From Mycolicibacter arupensis (GTDB lineage Bacteria > Actinomycetota > Actinomycetes > Mycobacteriales > Mycobacteriaceae): a DNA stretch of 64,000 nt. The notes below the pieces were generated by a model. It was not told the origin of the DNA. It searched no databases and saw nothing but the letters and a program-made list of their open reading frames with translations. The stretch lies in the NCBI RefSeq assembly GCF_002086515.1, contig NZ_MVHH01000004.1, positions 85,755-149,754 on the forward strand. The letters run 5' to 3'. The first letter of the stretch is position 1; each line of letters opens with the position of its first letter. The position numbers and the translations under genes were made by a program. Positions 8,125 to 16,660 of the stretch are shown in pieces.

Positions 8125-9483
8125 ATGCGCGAACAGCACGGGGCAGCCGCGCTCGCAGCACTGGGCGGGGAAGCCGACCTGGCCGCGCGGCTACAGCTGT
8201 CGGCGAGATCCGATCTCGTGCTTGCCGCCGCGATACGCGAATCCGCCGAGGTCGTCCGCTCCGGCGGTCGACGGCTCGAGGACATCCATGCCCAGATCCG
8301 TGACGCGCTGGATCGTCGACGACCACTCGGGTGGGACACCCCGACCGCTGCCCGTCAAGCGCAGATCTTTATGGCCGCCAAGGCCCGCGAGAGCTACCGG
8401 GTGATCGCTGACGCCGTCGCCGACAGCCGGCGCCAGGCGACCCTGCTGCGATCGGTTCGCGGCGGCTACGCACTGTCGGCCCGGATGCGCGACCGGCTCA
8501 ACCGGCAGGCGCTGGCTGACGATCTACGTCGCGTCGAGTGCGCCACGTCGGCGATCAGCACCGACGAGATGGTGCGCTACCGCAACGCGCTGCAGGTCCG
8601 TGACGGCCTGGCCGCCAACGGCTCCGACGACGCGGAGCCGGTGCTGCTACTCACCTACGAGCCGGCCGCCTTCGAGGGCCGTGGCCGGGCCGCGATCGCC
8701 ATCGGGGACCCCGACACCGCCGACAACACCACGTTTCTGGTTCCCGGTGTGCGCAGCAGCGTCCGAGGGGGCTATCTCGCGTCCCCCGATGGCCGCAACA
8801 TCTACCGCGAGGTGGTTCAGGCCGACCCCGACCGCACCAATTCGGTCATTGTGTGGATGGGTTACCGCACCCCCGACAGCCTGGTCGATCCCGCGGTGGC
8901 GCAGCCGGCCGCTGCGCGGGCCGGCGGCCGGCTTCTGGCCGCGGATGTCACCGCTGTGGCCATGTCGCACATCGGCCCCACCCACGTCACCGTGATCGGC
9001 CACTCATACGGCTCGACGACGGTGGCGGACGCGGCGGCGTCGGCGGGGATGCGCGCCGACGACGTGGTGCTGGTCGGATCGCCGGGGACCGATCTGGCGC
9101 ACAACGCCAGCGACTTTCACCTTCCGTCCGGAGGGCACGTGTACGTCGGGGCCGCGTCGGCGGATCCGATCACCGGCTTCGGCGGGCAACCACAACTGCC
9201 GGTACCCGGGACGTCGGCGACGGTCGGGCTCGGTGCCGATCCCGCCACCGACGGCTACGGGTCCACCCGATTCAAAGCGGAATCGCCCGGGGTGGCGTTG
9301 CCGATGACCGGCCACAGCTCCTACTTCGATCCCGCCGGCGAATCCCTCTTCAGCATCGGCGACATCGCCTCGGGGCACGGCGATGCGCTGGCCAGACACC
9401 ACATGACCGCACCGCACCGCCTGCGCCTGCCCGCCTTCGATCCCGAAAGGTTGCGCCCCGGGACCGGCGGTCACCGACACTGA
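8125..9483 (+). CDS. DUF1023 alpha/beta-hydrolase-fold protein
   Basis: The 452-residue protein has an N-terminal helical region (about 1-190) and a C-terminal DUF1023 alpha/beta-hydrolase domain. The nucleophile elbow reads TVIGHSYGSTT, and the LVGSPGTD and TGHSSYF segments could supply the remaining catalytic Asp and His. There is no signal peptide. The family is common in mycobacteria and Streptomyces as hydrolases of unknown substrate. The gene is transcribed away from priA across a 97-bp gap and converges on the YhhN gene with 14 bp between stops. Confidence 0.82.
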   Translation: MREQHGAAALAALGGEADLAARLQLSARSDLVLAAAIRESAEVVRSGGRRLEDIHAQIRDALDRRRPLGWDTPTAARQAQIFMAAKARESYRVIADAVADSRRQATLLRSVRGGYALSARMRDRLNRQALADDLRRVECATSAISTDEMVRYRNALQVRDGLAANGSDDAEPVLLLTYEPAAFEGRGRAAIAIGDPDTADNTTFLVPGVRSSVRGGYLASPDGRNIYREVVQADPDRTNSVIVWMGYRTPDSLVDPAVAQPAAARAGGRLLAADVTAVAMSHIGPTHVTVIGHSYGSTTVADAAASAGMRADDVVLVGSPGTDLAHNASDFHLPSGGHVYVGAASADPITGFGGQPQLPVPGTSATVGLGADPATDGYGSTRFKAESPGVALPMTGHSSYFDPAGESLFSIGDIASGHGDALARHHMTAPHRLRLPAFDPERLRPGTGGHRH

Positions 9484-9497
9484 GCGTGCCGCGAACC

Positions 9498-10238
9498 TCA
9501 GTCCTGCTGCGCCGCTTCAGCACTGCGCGACCGGCCGAAGAAGAAGCCGGCCGTGATCAGCATCACCGCTGCCGCGTAGGTCCACCAGACCGGCACCGCG
9601 AGCATCTCGTTGCCCAATACGAACTTGCTGATCGCGATCATCGAGTCCGACACCGCAAAGCACACCGCACCGACCGCGGTCCAGGGCGTGGGCAGCTTCG
9701 CCAGCAGTGCCGCGCACACCATCGCTGCAAGCACCGCGACATACACCGCCACGGGCACAGTCATCCCTTCACGGGCCATTCCGGGCCAGAGCCAGGCCAG
9801 CATGGCCAAGCAGCTGACGCAGACCACGCCCACTCCGACGAGCCCGCCACGCGTCACCGCGGCCAGCGGGAGCAGTGCGCCGAGAAAACACAGATGCGCC
9901 AACAGGAAAGCCGTCAGACCCGCGACGAAGGAGGGCTCCCACCACGGGATCGCCAGCAACCAGTCACCCGTTGCCGACAGGATCAGTGCCGGGATCAGCC
10001 AGCGGGCCTCCCGCAGGATTGGATGTGCGGCCGCGGCGAACGCCAGCAGCACGGCCATGGCCGCCTTGAACGCCGGCTGACCGATCCACTGCCCCGTCAG
10101 CTCCGCTCCTGGCCCCGAACGCAACGCCACCACCGTCAAGAAGAGGCCGTAGGCCACTCCCAGCCATCCCGCAGCCGCCCAGGCGATAAAGACACGCCGG
10201 GTTGCGTACGGTGTTTCTATGCCAGCAATCGATCCCAT
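9498..10238 (-). CDS. YhhN (TMEM86/lysoplasmalogenase-like) membrane protein
   Basis: From the ATG at 10238 the protein has 246 residues and about eight hydrophobic segments, with the acidic membrane residues in LSATGDWLL and [11 protein letters not shown] typical of the YhhN family. Eukaryotic TMEM86B hydrolyses lysoplasmalogen, but the bacterial role is uncertain. Its place beside priA and an HSL-type esterase matches Rv1401. The chosen start makes the gene overlap the divergent esterase gene by 20 bp. The open frame continues further upstream, but that part looks like antisense of the esterase. A shorter start is possible. Confidence 0.8.
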   Translation of the reverse strand: MGSIAGIETPYATRRVFIAWAAAGWLGVAYGLFLTVVALRSGPGAELTGQWIGQPAFKAAMAVLLAFAAAAHPILREARWLIPALILSATGDWLLAIPWWEPSFVAGLTAFLLAHLCFLGALLPLAAVTRGGLVGVGVVCVSCLAMLAWLWPGMAREGMTVPVAVYVAVLAAMVCAALLAKLPTPWTAVGAVCFAVSDSMIAISKFVLGNEMLAVPVWWTYAAAVMLITAGFFFGRSRSAEAAQQD

Positions 10239-11145
10239 AGTGCTGAAGGTACTGGACGCCATCCCGTTCCGATTGACACTGGATAACGGTGCCGAGGCGG
10301 CGCGGCGCACGATGCGCGACCTGCCGCGGCGGCCGGTACACCCGGAGCTGCCCAGCGAAGACAGGGTGATCGACGGCCCCGGTGGTGACCTGGCCATCCG
10401 CATCTACCGCCCGGCAGGCACCGACTCCGGGGCCGCGCCGGTCGTGGTCTTCTTCCACGGCGGCGGCTTCGTCGCCGGTGACCTCGACACCCACGACGGC
10501 ACGGCCCGGATGCATGCCGGCGACGTGGGAGCGGTGGTGGTGTCGGTGGACTACCGGCTGGCCCCTGAGCACCCCTTCCCCGCCGCCGTCGAGGACGCGT
10601 TGGCGGCCACCGAGTGGGTGGCCGCGCACGCCGCCGAGCTGGGCGTCGATCCGAACAGGCTGGCGGTGGCCGGGGACTCGGCCGGCGGAAACCTGGCCGC
10701 AGTGGTTTCCCAGCTGGCTCGCGACGCCGGTGGGCCCTCGATCGCGTTCCAGCTGCTGTGGTACCCGGCGACCACCTACGACGGCAGCTTGGCGTCGTTC
10801 ACCGAGAACGCCCACGCGCCGATCATCGACAGCGACGCGATCGCCGCGTTGACGCTGGCCTACGCCGGGCACCTCGATCTCAGCGATCCGCCTGCGACGC
10901 TGGCCCCCGCTCGCGCGGCAAACCTGGCCGACCTGCCTCCGGCCTATATCGCGGTGGCCGGCCATGACCCGCTGCGCGATGACGGCATCCGCTACGGCGA
11001 GCTGCTGGCCGCCGCCGGAGTGCCGGTGCAGGTGCACAATGCCGAGACCCTCGTTCACGGGTATCTGGGCTACGCCGGGGTGATCCCGGCAGCCACCGAG
11101 GCCGCCGACTTGGGACTGGCCGCCCTGCGCGATGCTCTGGGCTGA
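10219..11145 (+). CDS. HSL-family carboxylesterase/lipase (NlhH/LipI-like)
   Basis: The 308-residue protein carries the hormone-sensitive-lipase family marks: the oxyanion-hole motif FFHGGGF, the nucleophile motif GDSAGG, Asp in GHDPLRDD and His in [17 protein letters not shown] is also diagnostic. It closely resembles M. tuberculosis NlhH (Rv1399c) and LipI (Rv1400c); synteny favours LipI but the sequence does not decide. It is probably a cytoplasmic esterase for short acyl chains, as no signal peptide is seen. A VOC protein gene follows within a few bases, suggesting co-transcription. Confidence 0.9.
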   Translation: MPAIDPIVLKVLDAIPFRLTLDNGAEAARRTMRDLPRRPVHPELPSEDRVIDGPGGDLAIRIYRPAGTDSGAAPVVVFFHGGGFVAGDLDTHDGTARMHAGDVGAVVVSVDYRLAPEHPFPAAVEDALAATEWVAAHAAELGVDPNRLAVAGDSAGGNLAAVVSQLARDAGGPSIAFQLLWYPATTYDGSLASFTENAHAPIIDSDAIAALTLAYAGHLDLSDPPATLAPARAANLADLPPAYIAVAGHDPLRDDGIRYGELLAAAGVPVQVHNAETLVHGYLGYAGVIPAATEAADLGLAALRDALG

Positions 11146-11149
11146 TGCG

Positions 11150-11536
11150 ATGCGGCTGAACCAGATCACCATCGGCAGCACCGACCTGGACCGCGCCGAA
11201 CGGTTCTACTGGCTGCTGGGTCTGCGGTTGATCGTCAAGACGGATGACTATCTACGGTTCGAATGCCCTTCCGGCGACAGCACCTTCTCGGTGGAGCGCG
11301 TCAGCGACGTCCCGGCCGGTGAGCAGGTGACGATCTACTTCGAAGCCGACGATCTGGACCAGCAGTACCAGCGGCTGCGGGATGCCGTGGAATTCACCCA
11401 GTCCCCCACCGACATGCCCTGGCTGTGGCGGGAGGCCCGGCTGCGTGATCCCGATGGCCACCGGCTGTGCCTGTTTCGGGCGGGTACGGCCCGCCGCACT
11501 CCACCGTGGCGTCTGCCGACCCAGGATTTGCCCTAA
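11150..11536 (+). CDS. VOC/glyoxalase-fold protein
   Basis: The ATG at 11150, 5 bp after the esterase stop, gives 128 residues beginning MRLNQITIGSTDLDRAERFY, the typical start of a vicinal-oxygen-chelate subunit. The C-terminal LRDPDGHRLCLF segment is the usual last strand. Metal ligands can be guessed (Glu/His at the family positions), but the first ligand is not a clear His, so activity is unknown. The protein may act as a dioxygenase- or glyoxalase-like enzyme or as a binding protein. It probably lies in one transcript with the esterase. Confidence 0.75.
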   Translation: MRLNQITIGSTDLDRAERFYWLLGLRLIVKTDDYLRFECPSGDSTFSVERVSDVPAGEQVTIYFEADDLDQQYQRLRDAVEFTQSPTDMPWLWREARLRDPDGHRLCLFRAGTARRTPPWRLPTQDLP

Positions 11537-11611
11537 CAGCACCCCGATCCGCCGGTGGTCGCGCTAGCGTCGACCTCGATCGACGGCGGCGGCGGCGGTG
11601 AGGAGCAGAGC

Positions 11612-13105
11612 GTGACCGAGGGACCCGACCACGAGATTCTGATCATCGGGGCCGGATTCTCCGGGATAGGGGCGGCGATCGCCCTCGACCGGGCCGCCAT
11701 GACGGACTATCTCATCATCGAAGCCGGGGACGGCGTCGGCGGTACCTGGCACTGGAACACCTATCCGGGTATCGCCGTGGACATTCCGTCGTTTTCCTAC
11801 CAGTTCTCCTTTGAGCAGAGCCCGAACTGGTCGCGCACCTATGCGCCCGGCCGGGAACTGAAGGCCTATGCCGAACACTGTGTCGACAAGTACGGGCTGC
11901 GCTCGCGAATCCGGTTCGGCACCACAGTGCTGTCGACACGGTTCGACGAAGAGCACGGCTGGTGGCGGGTGCTGACGGAGTGCCACGATGAGCGCCGCGA
12001 GGTCAGTGCGCGATTCGTGATCAACGCCAGCGGGGTGCTGACCACCCCGAATCTGCCCGACATCGCCGGGGTGGAGACGTTCGCCGGAGTGACGATTCAC
12101 ACCGCCCGGTGGGACCATGCGCAGGACCTGACCGGCAAGCGCGTGGCGGTGATCGGCACCGGAGCCTCCGCCGTTCAAGTCATCCCGGAGATCGCACCAA
12201 AGGTGTCCTCGCTCAAAGTCTTTCAGCGGACCCCCATCTGGTGCTTCCCGAAGCTCGACCTACCGCTGGCGGCACCGATGCGCTGGGCCATGCGCCTTCC
12301 CGGCGGCAAGGCACTGCAGCGCCTGGCCAGCCAGGCCTACGTCGAGGCGACCTTCCCCATTGCGGCGCAGTACTTCACGGTTTTTCCGCTGGCCAAGCAG
12401 ATGGAAAAGGCGGGACGGTCGTATCTGCGCCGGCAGGTGCACGACCCCGACCTGCGCGAGAAACTCACGCCGCGCTACGCCGTCGGATGCAAGCGTCCCG
12501 GCTTCCACAACACCTACCTGTCGACGTTCAACCGCGATAACGTGCACCTGGTGGTCGACCCGATCGACCGGATCACCCCCAACGGGGTGGTCACCGCCGA
12601 CGGAACGGCCCACGATGTCGACGTGCTGATTCTGGCGACCGGATTCAAGGTGATGGACAGCGACAACCTGCCGACATTCCGGGTCACGGGGGTCGGCGGC
12701 CAGACGCTGCACCAGTTCTGGGACGAACACCGGCTGCAGGCCTATGAGGGTGTCAGCATCCCCGGATTCCCCAATATGTTCAGCGTGTTCGGCCCCTACG
12801 GCTACGTAGGGTCGTCGTATTTCGCGCTGGTCGAAGCGCAGACCCACCACATCGTCCGCTGCCTCAAGCGGGCCCGCGGCCGTGGGGCGACCCGCGTGGA
12901 GATCTCCGAAGCCGCCAACGCCCGCTACTTCGCCGAGATGATGAGCAAGCGGCACCGGCAGGTGTTTTGGCAGGACAGTTGCACGCTGGCCAACAGCTAC
13001 TACTTCGACAAGAACGGCGACGTCCCGTTGCGGCCCACCACCACGGTGGAGGCGTTTTGGCGCAGCCGACGCTTTGATCTTGACGACTACCGGTTCAGCG
13101 CCTGA
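11612..13105 (+). CDS. FAD-dependent Baeyer-Villiger-type monooxygenase
   Basis: The 497-residue protein has the FAD motif ILIIGAGFSGIGAAIAL, the NADPH motif VAVIGTGASAVQ, and between them FAGVTIHTARWD, which fits the type I Baeyer-Villiger signature FxGxxxHxxxW[P/D]. GTWHWNTYPG is also typical. I chose GTG 11612 because GAGGAG lies seven bases upstream; the longer frame adds a low-complexity Gly run. It corresponds to Rv1393c by length and by its position next to metK. It likely oxidises ketones or sulfides; the substrate is unknown. Confidence 0.88.
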   Translation: MTEGPDHEILIIGAGFSGIGAAIALDRAAMTDYLIIEAGDGVGGTWHWNTYPGIAVDIPSFSYQFSFEQSPNWSRTYAPGRELKAYAEHCVDKYGLRSRIRFGTTVLSTRFDEEHGWWRVLTECHDERREVSARFVINASGVLTTPNLPDIAGVETFAGVTIHTARWDHAQDLTGKRVAVIGTGASAVQVIPEIAPKVSSLKVFQRTPIWCFPKLDLPLAAPMRWAMRLPGGKALQRLASQAYVEATFPIAAQYFTVFPLAKQMEKAGRSYLRRQVHDPDLREKLTPRYAVGCKRPGFHNTYLSTFNRDNVHLVVDPIDRITPNGVVTADGTAHDVDVLILATGFKVMDSDNLPTFRVTGVGGQTLHQFWDEHRLQAYEGVSIPGFPNMFSVFGPYGYVGSSYFALVEAQTHHIVRCLKRARGRGATRVEISEAANARYFAEMMSKRHRQVFWQDSCTLANSYYFDKNGDVPLRPTTTVEAFWRSRRFDLDDYRFSA

Positions 13106-13116
13106 GTTTCTCGCGC

Positions 13117-13140
13117 GGGCGTGAAGCTGGGTTCACGCCC
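13117..13140. terminator. Hairpin 1 between monooxygenase and metK
   Basis: A perfect 9-bp inverted repeat, GGGCGTGAA / TTCACGCCC, with the 6-nt loop GCTGGG lies 11 bp after the monooxygenase stop. It has no clear U-tract, but it sits between convergent genes and probably acts as a bidirectional terminator or RNA 3' end stabiliser. It shares its core with the next hairpin. Confidence 0.65.
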
Positions 13141-13142
13141 GG

Positions 13143-13174
13143 CGCCGAGCGTGAAGCTGCCTTCACGCTCGGCG
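13143..13174. terminator. Hairpin 2 between monooxygenase and metK
   Basis: A perfect 13-bp inverted repeat, CGCCGAGCGTGAA / TTCACGCTCGGCG, with the 6-nt loop GCTGCC starts two bases after hairpin 1. The shared core CGTGAAGCTG shows that the two are copies of one palindromic element. It ends 15 bp before the metK stop, so it can serve either convergent gene. Confidence 0.7.
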
Positions 13175-13188
13175 GCGGCCGGTCGGAG

Positions 13189-14400
13189 TTAGATGGCGCG
13201 CTTGAGGTCGTCGACCTTGTCGAGCTGCTCCCACGGCAGCTCGATGTCGGTGCGGCCGAAGTGACCGTACGCCGCGGTTGGTGCGTAGATGGGCCGCAGC
13301 AGGTCCAGGTCACGCACGATCGCGCCGGGGCGCAGGTCGAAGACCTCGGGCACGATCTTCTCGATCTTGACCGGGTCGACGGTGGCGGTGCCGAAGGTCT
13401 CGATGAACAGGCCGACAGGGGCTGCCTTGCCGATGGCGTAGGCCACCTGCACCTCGACGCGCTGCGCCAGGCCCGCGGCGACGATGTTCTTGGCGACCCA
13501 GCGCATCGCGTAGGCGGCCGAGCGGTCCACCTTCGACGGGTCCTTACCGGAGAAGGCGCCGCCGCCGTGGCGAGCCCAGCCGCCGTAGGTGTCGACGATG
13601 ATCTTTCGGCCGGTCAGGCCGGCGTCGCCCATCGGGCCGCCGACTACGAACTTGCCGGTCGGGTTGATCAGCACGCGGGTGGACGAGGAGTCCAGGGTCT
13701 CGTGCGCAAGCTCAGCGAGCACCGTGGAGATGACGTGCTCGCGCAGGTCGGGGTCCAGGGTGTTGACCAGGTCGATCCCGTCGGCGTGCTGGGTGGAGAT
13801 CACCACGGTGTCCAGCCGGGTCGGAACGTCGTCTTCGTACTCGATGGTGACCTGGGTCTTGCCGTCCGGGCGCAGGTAATCCAGCGTGCCGTTCTTGCGG
13901 ACCTCGGTCAGCTTCCGCGACAGCCGGTGGGCCAGCGCGATGGGCAGCGGCATCAATTCCGGGGTGTCCGCGATCGCGTAGCCGAACATCAGGCCCTGGT
14001 CGCCGGCGCCCTGGGAGTCCAGCGGGTCGGCCGCGCCCTCGACGCGGGCCTCGTGGGCGGTGTCGACACCCTGGGCGATGTCGGGTGACTGGGCCCCGAT
14101 GCCGATGTTGACACCGCAGGTCTCACCGTCGAAACCCTTGTCCGACGAGTCGTAGCCGATCTCGAGGATCCGCTCGCGGACGGTGTTGGTGATGTTGGCG
14201 AACGCCTCGCGGGCGCTGGTCGTGACCTCACCGACTACGTGAACCTGGCCGGTGGTGACCAAGGTCTCCACCGCAACCCGGGAGCGGGGGTCATCGGCAA
14301 GCAGTGCGTCGAGCACCGAGTCGCTGATGGCGTCACAGATCTTGTCGGGGTGGCCCTCGGTCACCGACTCACTGGTGAACAGCCGTCCCTTTTCGCTCAC
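13189..14400 (-). CDS. metK: S-adenosylmethionine synthase
   Basis: MetK (EC 2.5.1.6) makes S-adenosylmethionine from methionine and ATP in the cytoplasm. The 403-residue protein has the family motifs [27 protein letters not shown] and [16 protein letters not shown]. The GTG at 14400 has GGAAGG about nine bases upstream. Length and neighbours match Rv1392. I see no SAM-riboswitch-like structure in the 197 bp upstream. Confidence 0.98.
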   Translation of the reverse strand: MSEKGRLFTSESVTEGHPDKICDAISDSVLDALLADDPRSRVAVETLVTTGQVHVVGEVTTSAREAFANITNTVRERILEIGYDSSDKGFDGETCGVNIGIGAQSPDIAQGVDTAHEARVEGAADPLDSQGAGDQGLMFGYAIADTPELMPLPIALAHRLSRKLTEVRKNGTLDYLRPDGKTQVTIEYEDDVPTRLDTVVISTQHADGIDLVNTLDPDLREHVISTVLAELAHETLDSSSTRVLINPTGKFVVGGPMGDAGLTGRKIIVDTYGGWARHGGGAFSGKDPSKVDRSAAYAMRWVAKNIVAAGLAQRVEVQVAYAIGKAAPVGLFIETFGTATVDPVKIEKIVPEVFDLRPGAIVRDLDLLRPIYAPTAAYGHFGRTDIELPWEQLDKVDDLKRAI

Positions 14401-14597
14401 AATGTCGCCTTCCGGGTAATCGATCCAAAGTTGGCTCGGGCAAATATAGCGATGCGGTCTTCGGGAGAGCCTGGCAGCCCGGTGCCCACCCCCGTGCCAC
14501 GGGCCGGGTGCTGGCTGTGCTGCCCCGCGCCCAGGAGATTCTCGACAACTTCCCCCACGAGAGAAACCTGGACGACTCGGCCCTGCGAGCGCCTACT

Positions 14598-15212
14598 CTA
14601 CCGTCCCGCCCCAGCTGACGCCGTCTCGACCCGGAGCGCCCAGCCCACGAGCGAGCGCAGATAACTCAACACCAGCTCGTCGGGATGGGCACTCGGATCG
14701 GTGAGATGCAGCAGGGCCAGTTCTTCCACGGCGGACAGCAGCAAGCGCATCGTCACGCCGTCGGCCTCGATCGGGTGACCCGCCAGCCGCGAAAGCCGCC
14801 CCGCGGCGATGTTCCGGGCATAGCGACGGCCCATTTCCGTGCGGGCGCGCAGTTGCGGCGGCGCTCCGGCGGGTGGGCTCAATATGATTCGCCAGCTGGT
14901 CGGCGCCGCGTGCAAATAGGCCAGAATGCCCCGGCCGATCGCATCGGGGTCTTCGGCGGGCGGGCCCTCGACGCTGCGCATTCCCGCGAAGGCGATCCCC
15001 GATTCACGGTCCAGCAAGGCCGACATCAGGCCGGCCAGATCGCCGAAATTCTGATAGACGACAGGGCGTGTGACCTGCGCGGCACGCGCCACCCTGTCGA
15101 TGGTCACCGCCGCAAAGCCGTCGGCTGCGACGATGTCGCGGGCGTGGTCGAGCAGCTGTTCCCGCCGTTCGTGCGCCGACATCCGGCGCTTCGGCTCTGC
15201 TTGGGTGTTCAT
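14598..15212 (-). CDS. TetR-family transcriptional regulator
   Basis: The 204-residue protein has an N-terminal TetR helix-turn-helix (about residues 15-60: GFAAVTIDRVARAAQVTRPVVYQNFGDL) and a helical ligand-binding part. Its ATG overlaps the stop of the FAD-desaturase-like gene by four bases (ATGA), so the two are translationally coupled. A perfect palindrome lies just upstream of that two-gene unit at 16582-16608, which suggests autoregulation together with its partner enzyme. The effector is unknown. Confidence 0.9.
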   Translation of the reverse strand: MNTQAEPKRRMSAHERREQLLDHARDIVAADGFAAVTIDRVARAAQVTRPVVYQNFGDLAGLMSALLDRESGIAFAGMRSVEGPPAEDPDAIGRGILAYLHAAPTSWRIILSPPAGAPPQLRARTEMGRRYARNIAAGRLSRLAGHPIEADGVTMRLLLSAVEELALLHLTDPSAHPDELVLSYLRSLVGWALRVETASAGAGR

Positions 15213-16567
15213 GTGGACGCCGGCAGGTTGAGCAGTAGCTCGACCGCGCGAGCCGCACTCTGCGCGGCGCTCTCCATGGTCGCCGACCAGTCAGTACGGG
15301 TCCAGTCGCCGGCGAGCACCAGGCTCGGCACCGAGGTGCGCTGGTCGGGGCGAAGCCCATCGGTGCCCACCACCTGGGAGAACGTGGCCTTGGGCATCTT
15401 GACCACCTGCGCGGCCACCACGGTGGCCTCGGCAGCGGCCGGGTAGTAGCGACGCAGCATCTCCATCTGCTCGGCCACGATCTGCTCATTGGACCGGTGG
15501 ATCTGCTCGTAGGCGCCACTGGTGGTCAAGCAGTACAGCCAGGCGCCGTCGGGGTCTCGGCCCTGCATCCGCTGCCGGTCGAATACCTCATCGATGACGC
15601 CCGTGCCGCCGATCACCGATTCCATCGCCGCCTCGGTACCCAATGGCCGGTCCAGGTACAGATTGGTGCTCACGATGGGCGTGTAGTGCAGTTTTTCGGC
15701 GGCAGCGTAGATCTCGGCATGCTCGGGCAGATCGTCCAGCAGACCTGAGATGTTCGAGTTCGGCACCGCACACACCACGGCGTCGGCCGCCACCTCGGTG
15801 CCGTCCGCCAACTGCACTGCACAAACGGCGTTGTCTTTCACAATGATTCGCCGGGCCACCGTGCGGTAGCGGACGTCGACGCCCAGCCGGTCGAACACCT
15901 CGAGGGCACCGGAGATGTAGAGCGTGTCCAGGTCGGTGGTGGGATAGCCGATCGTCACCGCACTGCGGTGACGCAGGCCGAGCCGGATCCCGGTGGCAAG
16001 GACATCGGCAAAGACCTTCGCCGAACCCCGATCCACCGGTTCGGCGGCGATTCCGAGCGCGAGCCAGTCCCACACCGCCTCGCGGGCTCGGGCGGGCATA
16101 CCGACGCGGCGCAGCCACTGATCCGTGCTGAGATCGCGCAGATCAGCGGGCTGAAACAACGCCTCACCGGTCAGACGTAATGTGGCCGCCGCGGTCCGCA
16201 GCCGGTCGAGCAGGCCGGCGTCGGGGTGCGGGCCGAACAGCGTCCGCAGCGCACCCAATCCGCGGGTCACCATCCGGGTGCTGGCGCCGCCGGGCCAGCG
16301 CAATGTGCCGCCGGTCGGGAACTCCACCATCGAGCGGGTGCCGACACTGGTCAGGTACCGGAAGAGGTGGTCATAGCCGCTGGCGACCACATGCTGGCCG
16401 TTGTCGGCGACGTCGGCAATCCCGGGGACCTGCATCGCCTGGGTGCGTCCCCCAAGCCGTCCGCGCCGCTCCAGCAGGGTCACCCGCTTGCCCGCCTCGG
16501 CCAACCAGACCGCCGAGGCCAGCCCCGCCAGGCCACCGCCGATCACCACATACCGTCGGTCGTCCAC
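15209..16567 (-). CDS. FAD-dependent desaturase/amine-oxidase-type protein (HpnE-like)
   Basis: The 452-residue flavoprotein starts YVVIGGGLAGLASAVWLAE, an ADP-binding motif, followed by the LLERRGRLGGRTQA segment. The C-terminal SLVLAGDWTRTDWSATMESA is the FAD-binding end of phytoene-desaturase and amine-oxidase proteins. Overall pattern and length resemble squalene-associated desaturases (HpnE). No squalene or phytoene synthase gene is near, so an isoprenoid substrate is only inferred. GTG 16567 follows GAGAGGGG. It is the first gene of a coupled unit with a TetR regulator. Confidence 0.78.
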   Translation of the reverse strand: MDDRRYVVIGGGLAGLASAVWLAEAGKRVTLLERRGRLGGRTQAMQVPGIADVADNGQHVVASGYDHLFRYLTSVGTRSMVEFPTGGTLRWPGGASTRMVTRGLGALRTLFGPHPDAGLLDRLRTAAATLRLTGEALFQPADLRDLSTDQWLRRVGMPARAREAVWDWLALGIAAEPVDRGSAKVFADVLATGIRLGLRHRSAVTIGYPTTDLDTLYISGALEVFDRLGVDVRYRTVARRIIVKDNAVCAVQLADGTEVAADAVVCAVPNSNISGLLDDLPEHAEIYAAAEKLHYTPIVSTNLYLDRPLGTEAAMESVIGGTGVIDEVFDRQRMQGRDPDGAWLYCLTTSGAYEQIHRSNEQIVAEQMEMLRRYYPAAAEATVVAAQVVKMPKATFSQVVGTDGLRPDQRTSVPSLVLAGDWTRTDWSATMESAAQSAARAVELLLNLPAST

Positions 16568-16581
16568 ACCCGGCCCCTCTC

Positions 16582-16608
16582 GGCTAACTTACGATCTGAA
16601 AGTTAGCC
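16582..16608. promoter_or_regulatory. Palindromic operator candidate for the TetR gene pair
   Basis: GGCTAACTT (16582-16590) and AAGTTAGCC (16600-16608) are perfect 9-bp inverted repeats with a 9-bp spacer. They end 15 bp upstream of the HpnE-like start. Size, symmetry and position fit a TetR operator overlapping the promoter of the regulator's own operon. Confidence 0.65.
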
Positions 16609-16660
16609 CAGCCAGCGCGACCGGTCAACGATCCCGTGATGCTGCAATGGTGGGGCCGCG

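Noticed and set aside
14401..14597. Possible SAM riboswitch before metK
   Set aside because: I could not find the conserved helices of any SAM riboswitch class in the short leader.
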